Assembly: GCA_905221605.1 (NCBI GenBank)
Contig: CAJNDS010000557.1
Span: forward strand, 1,726,738-1,790,737
Direction: 5' to 3'
Origin: Symbiodinium natans
Taxonomy: Eukaryota; Sar; Dinophyceae; Suessiales; Symbiodiniaceae
Length of the DNA: 64,000 nt
The first letter of the stretch is position 1; each line of letters starts with the position of its first letter. Shown here one piece after another: positions 62,983 to 64,000 of this stretch. The notes beneath the pieces are model-generated. The model saw nothing but the letters and a program-made list of their open reading frames with translations, did no database searches and was not told the origin of the DNA. The position numbers and the translations under genes are program-made.

Positions 62983-64000
62983 GGAATTCGGGTTGATTGA
63001 GCGAGGCTTATTCTTTGCAATGGTGATTTGAAAATTTTCGCCTCCTTAAAATAATTTGGTGTTATGGTACAATTTCCCCCGACATAACCATTGGGGGCTG
63101 GTGGTGGGTTTTTCAATAGATGAATTAGATTCGGGTATACTATCTATGATCAAAAATATATATCTTTTTTTACAAAAACAACAAAATACGAAATTTTTAT
63201 ATATGACTTCAAATCAATAAGTATATTAAATATCTATATTATTCTTAATTAAATTTCGATAGAATTCTCATGAGTCATGAAAATTAAGAAACGATGAAAT
63301 ATCGACTAGTTCAATATATTTGCGAGGAATTCTGATTTATAATTATAATATATATATACAGAAGAAAATTCATCTAATTCTCAAATAGAAGAATGATATT
63401 GATCTTCTCGATCCGATTATTTTTAATCTTTGATTTATGATAAATGAATATAGATATATCTAGAATATGAAAGCAAGATATTTCTAGGCATCACTTTTCC
63501 CACTCTGAGGATATATTGGCATGAGGTGTTTTGTGAGGGGGATGCTTGAATATTAGTCATGGCCCGACTTTGTTTTTGATATCTGTTGATATTTATTACG
63601 AAATGAATGGAATCTGAGAATCCCCCTTTTATTTCGGATGATAATATTTTCGGAATCTGGGGGACACGATCAATTTGAATTTTAATTCGGGGGGGGGGGG
63701 AGGGACGTATTCTTCGAGAAGATAGGGGGGATAGCGCCTAAGAAATGGTTACTAATAAATTGGTCCTTTTCTTTTGGGAATATAAGGAACTTATGATTTC
63801 ATGGGTATTAGTTCATGATTCTCGAATGGATATATTGAAATATAGCTCCTAAAAATTTTGCATTTTCATGGGAATAGAAGTCTCTCAATGATGGAGGATA
63901 TTTAATTCGTGCCTTTATTCTATTTGTTATATTTTTGAATTCGTATTCTTGGAAATATAAATTTCTCGCATATAGAGAATATAAATCATTCGGAAATATT
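62983..64000. other. AT-rich block without heptamers or recognised genes
   Basis: Base composition drops abruptly to strongly AT-rich, and the telomere-type repeat stops after 62,972. There are no long open frames on either strand. One G12 run occurs at about 63690. Nothing resembles rRNA, tRNA or a familiar organelle gene by eye. It could be organellar DNA in the nucleus, a different isochore, foreign DNA or an assembly join. Confidence 0.6.

Overview
The window looks like nuclear DNA of a dinoflagellate, or a close alveolate relative. It is full of the TTTAGGG telomere-type heptamer on both strands. Between the heptamer runs lie short coding islands of about 30-150 bases. Where neighbouring islands can be joined, introns begin GT, GC or GA, end in AG, and are followed by G, which is the noncanonical splicing known from dinoflagellates. 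No bacterial operon, rRNA, tRNA or CRISPR array is visible.

Layout. About 0-0.6 kb holds the 3' end of one gene. From about 0.9 to 19.7 kb the plus strand carries exons of what appears to be one very large multi-pass ion-channel-like gene. Its introns reach 3.4 kb and include a 17-copy 53-base minisatellite. A small intronless gene for a secreted or GPI-anchored protein (12,851-13,369) sits inside one of these introns. From 20 to 39 kb there are many unrecognised plus-strand exon islands, among them a RING-like C-terminus, a Cys-rich segment and a small gene with two splice junctions resolved. At 39.5-43.0 kb a complete glutathione S-transferase (GST) gene of 10 exons (223 aa) can be assembled. 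From 43 to 48.7 kb there are more unassigned exons. At 49.2-51.1 kb an intronless J-domain gene is followed by a broken TauD-type dioxygenase copy. From 51.6 to 58.4 kb there are further exons of unknown genes. At 59.4-62.7 kb a complete single-domain voltage-gated cation channel with two EF-hands (520 aa, 9 exons) can be assembled. After about 62.98 kb the sequence becomes AT-rich and the heptamer disappears.

The most interesting feature is the intron landscape. Short introns are about 90-145 bp, several with terminal inverted repeats and target duplications. They fall into at least eight families and look like introner elements, i.e. MITE-like transposons that become introns. Longer introns are the same kind of sequence expanded by telomere-type arrays. 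In one case an array interrupts a recognisable introner, is flanked by a 10-base direct duplication, and an uninterrupted relative is present elsewhere in the window. The heptamer G-strand contains both GT and AG, so an inserted array could bring its own splice sites. Family names come from recognising motifs by eye. The exon joins were checked by reading-frame arithmetic only; no alignment or transcript data were available.
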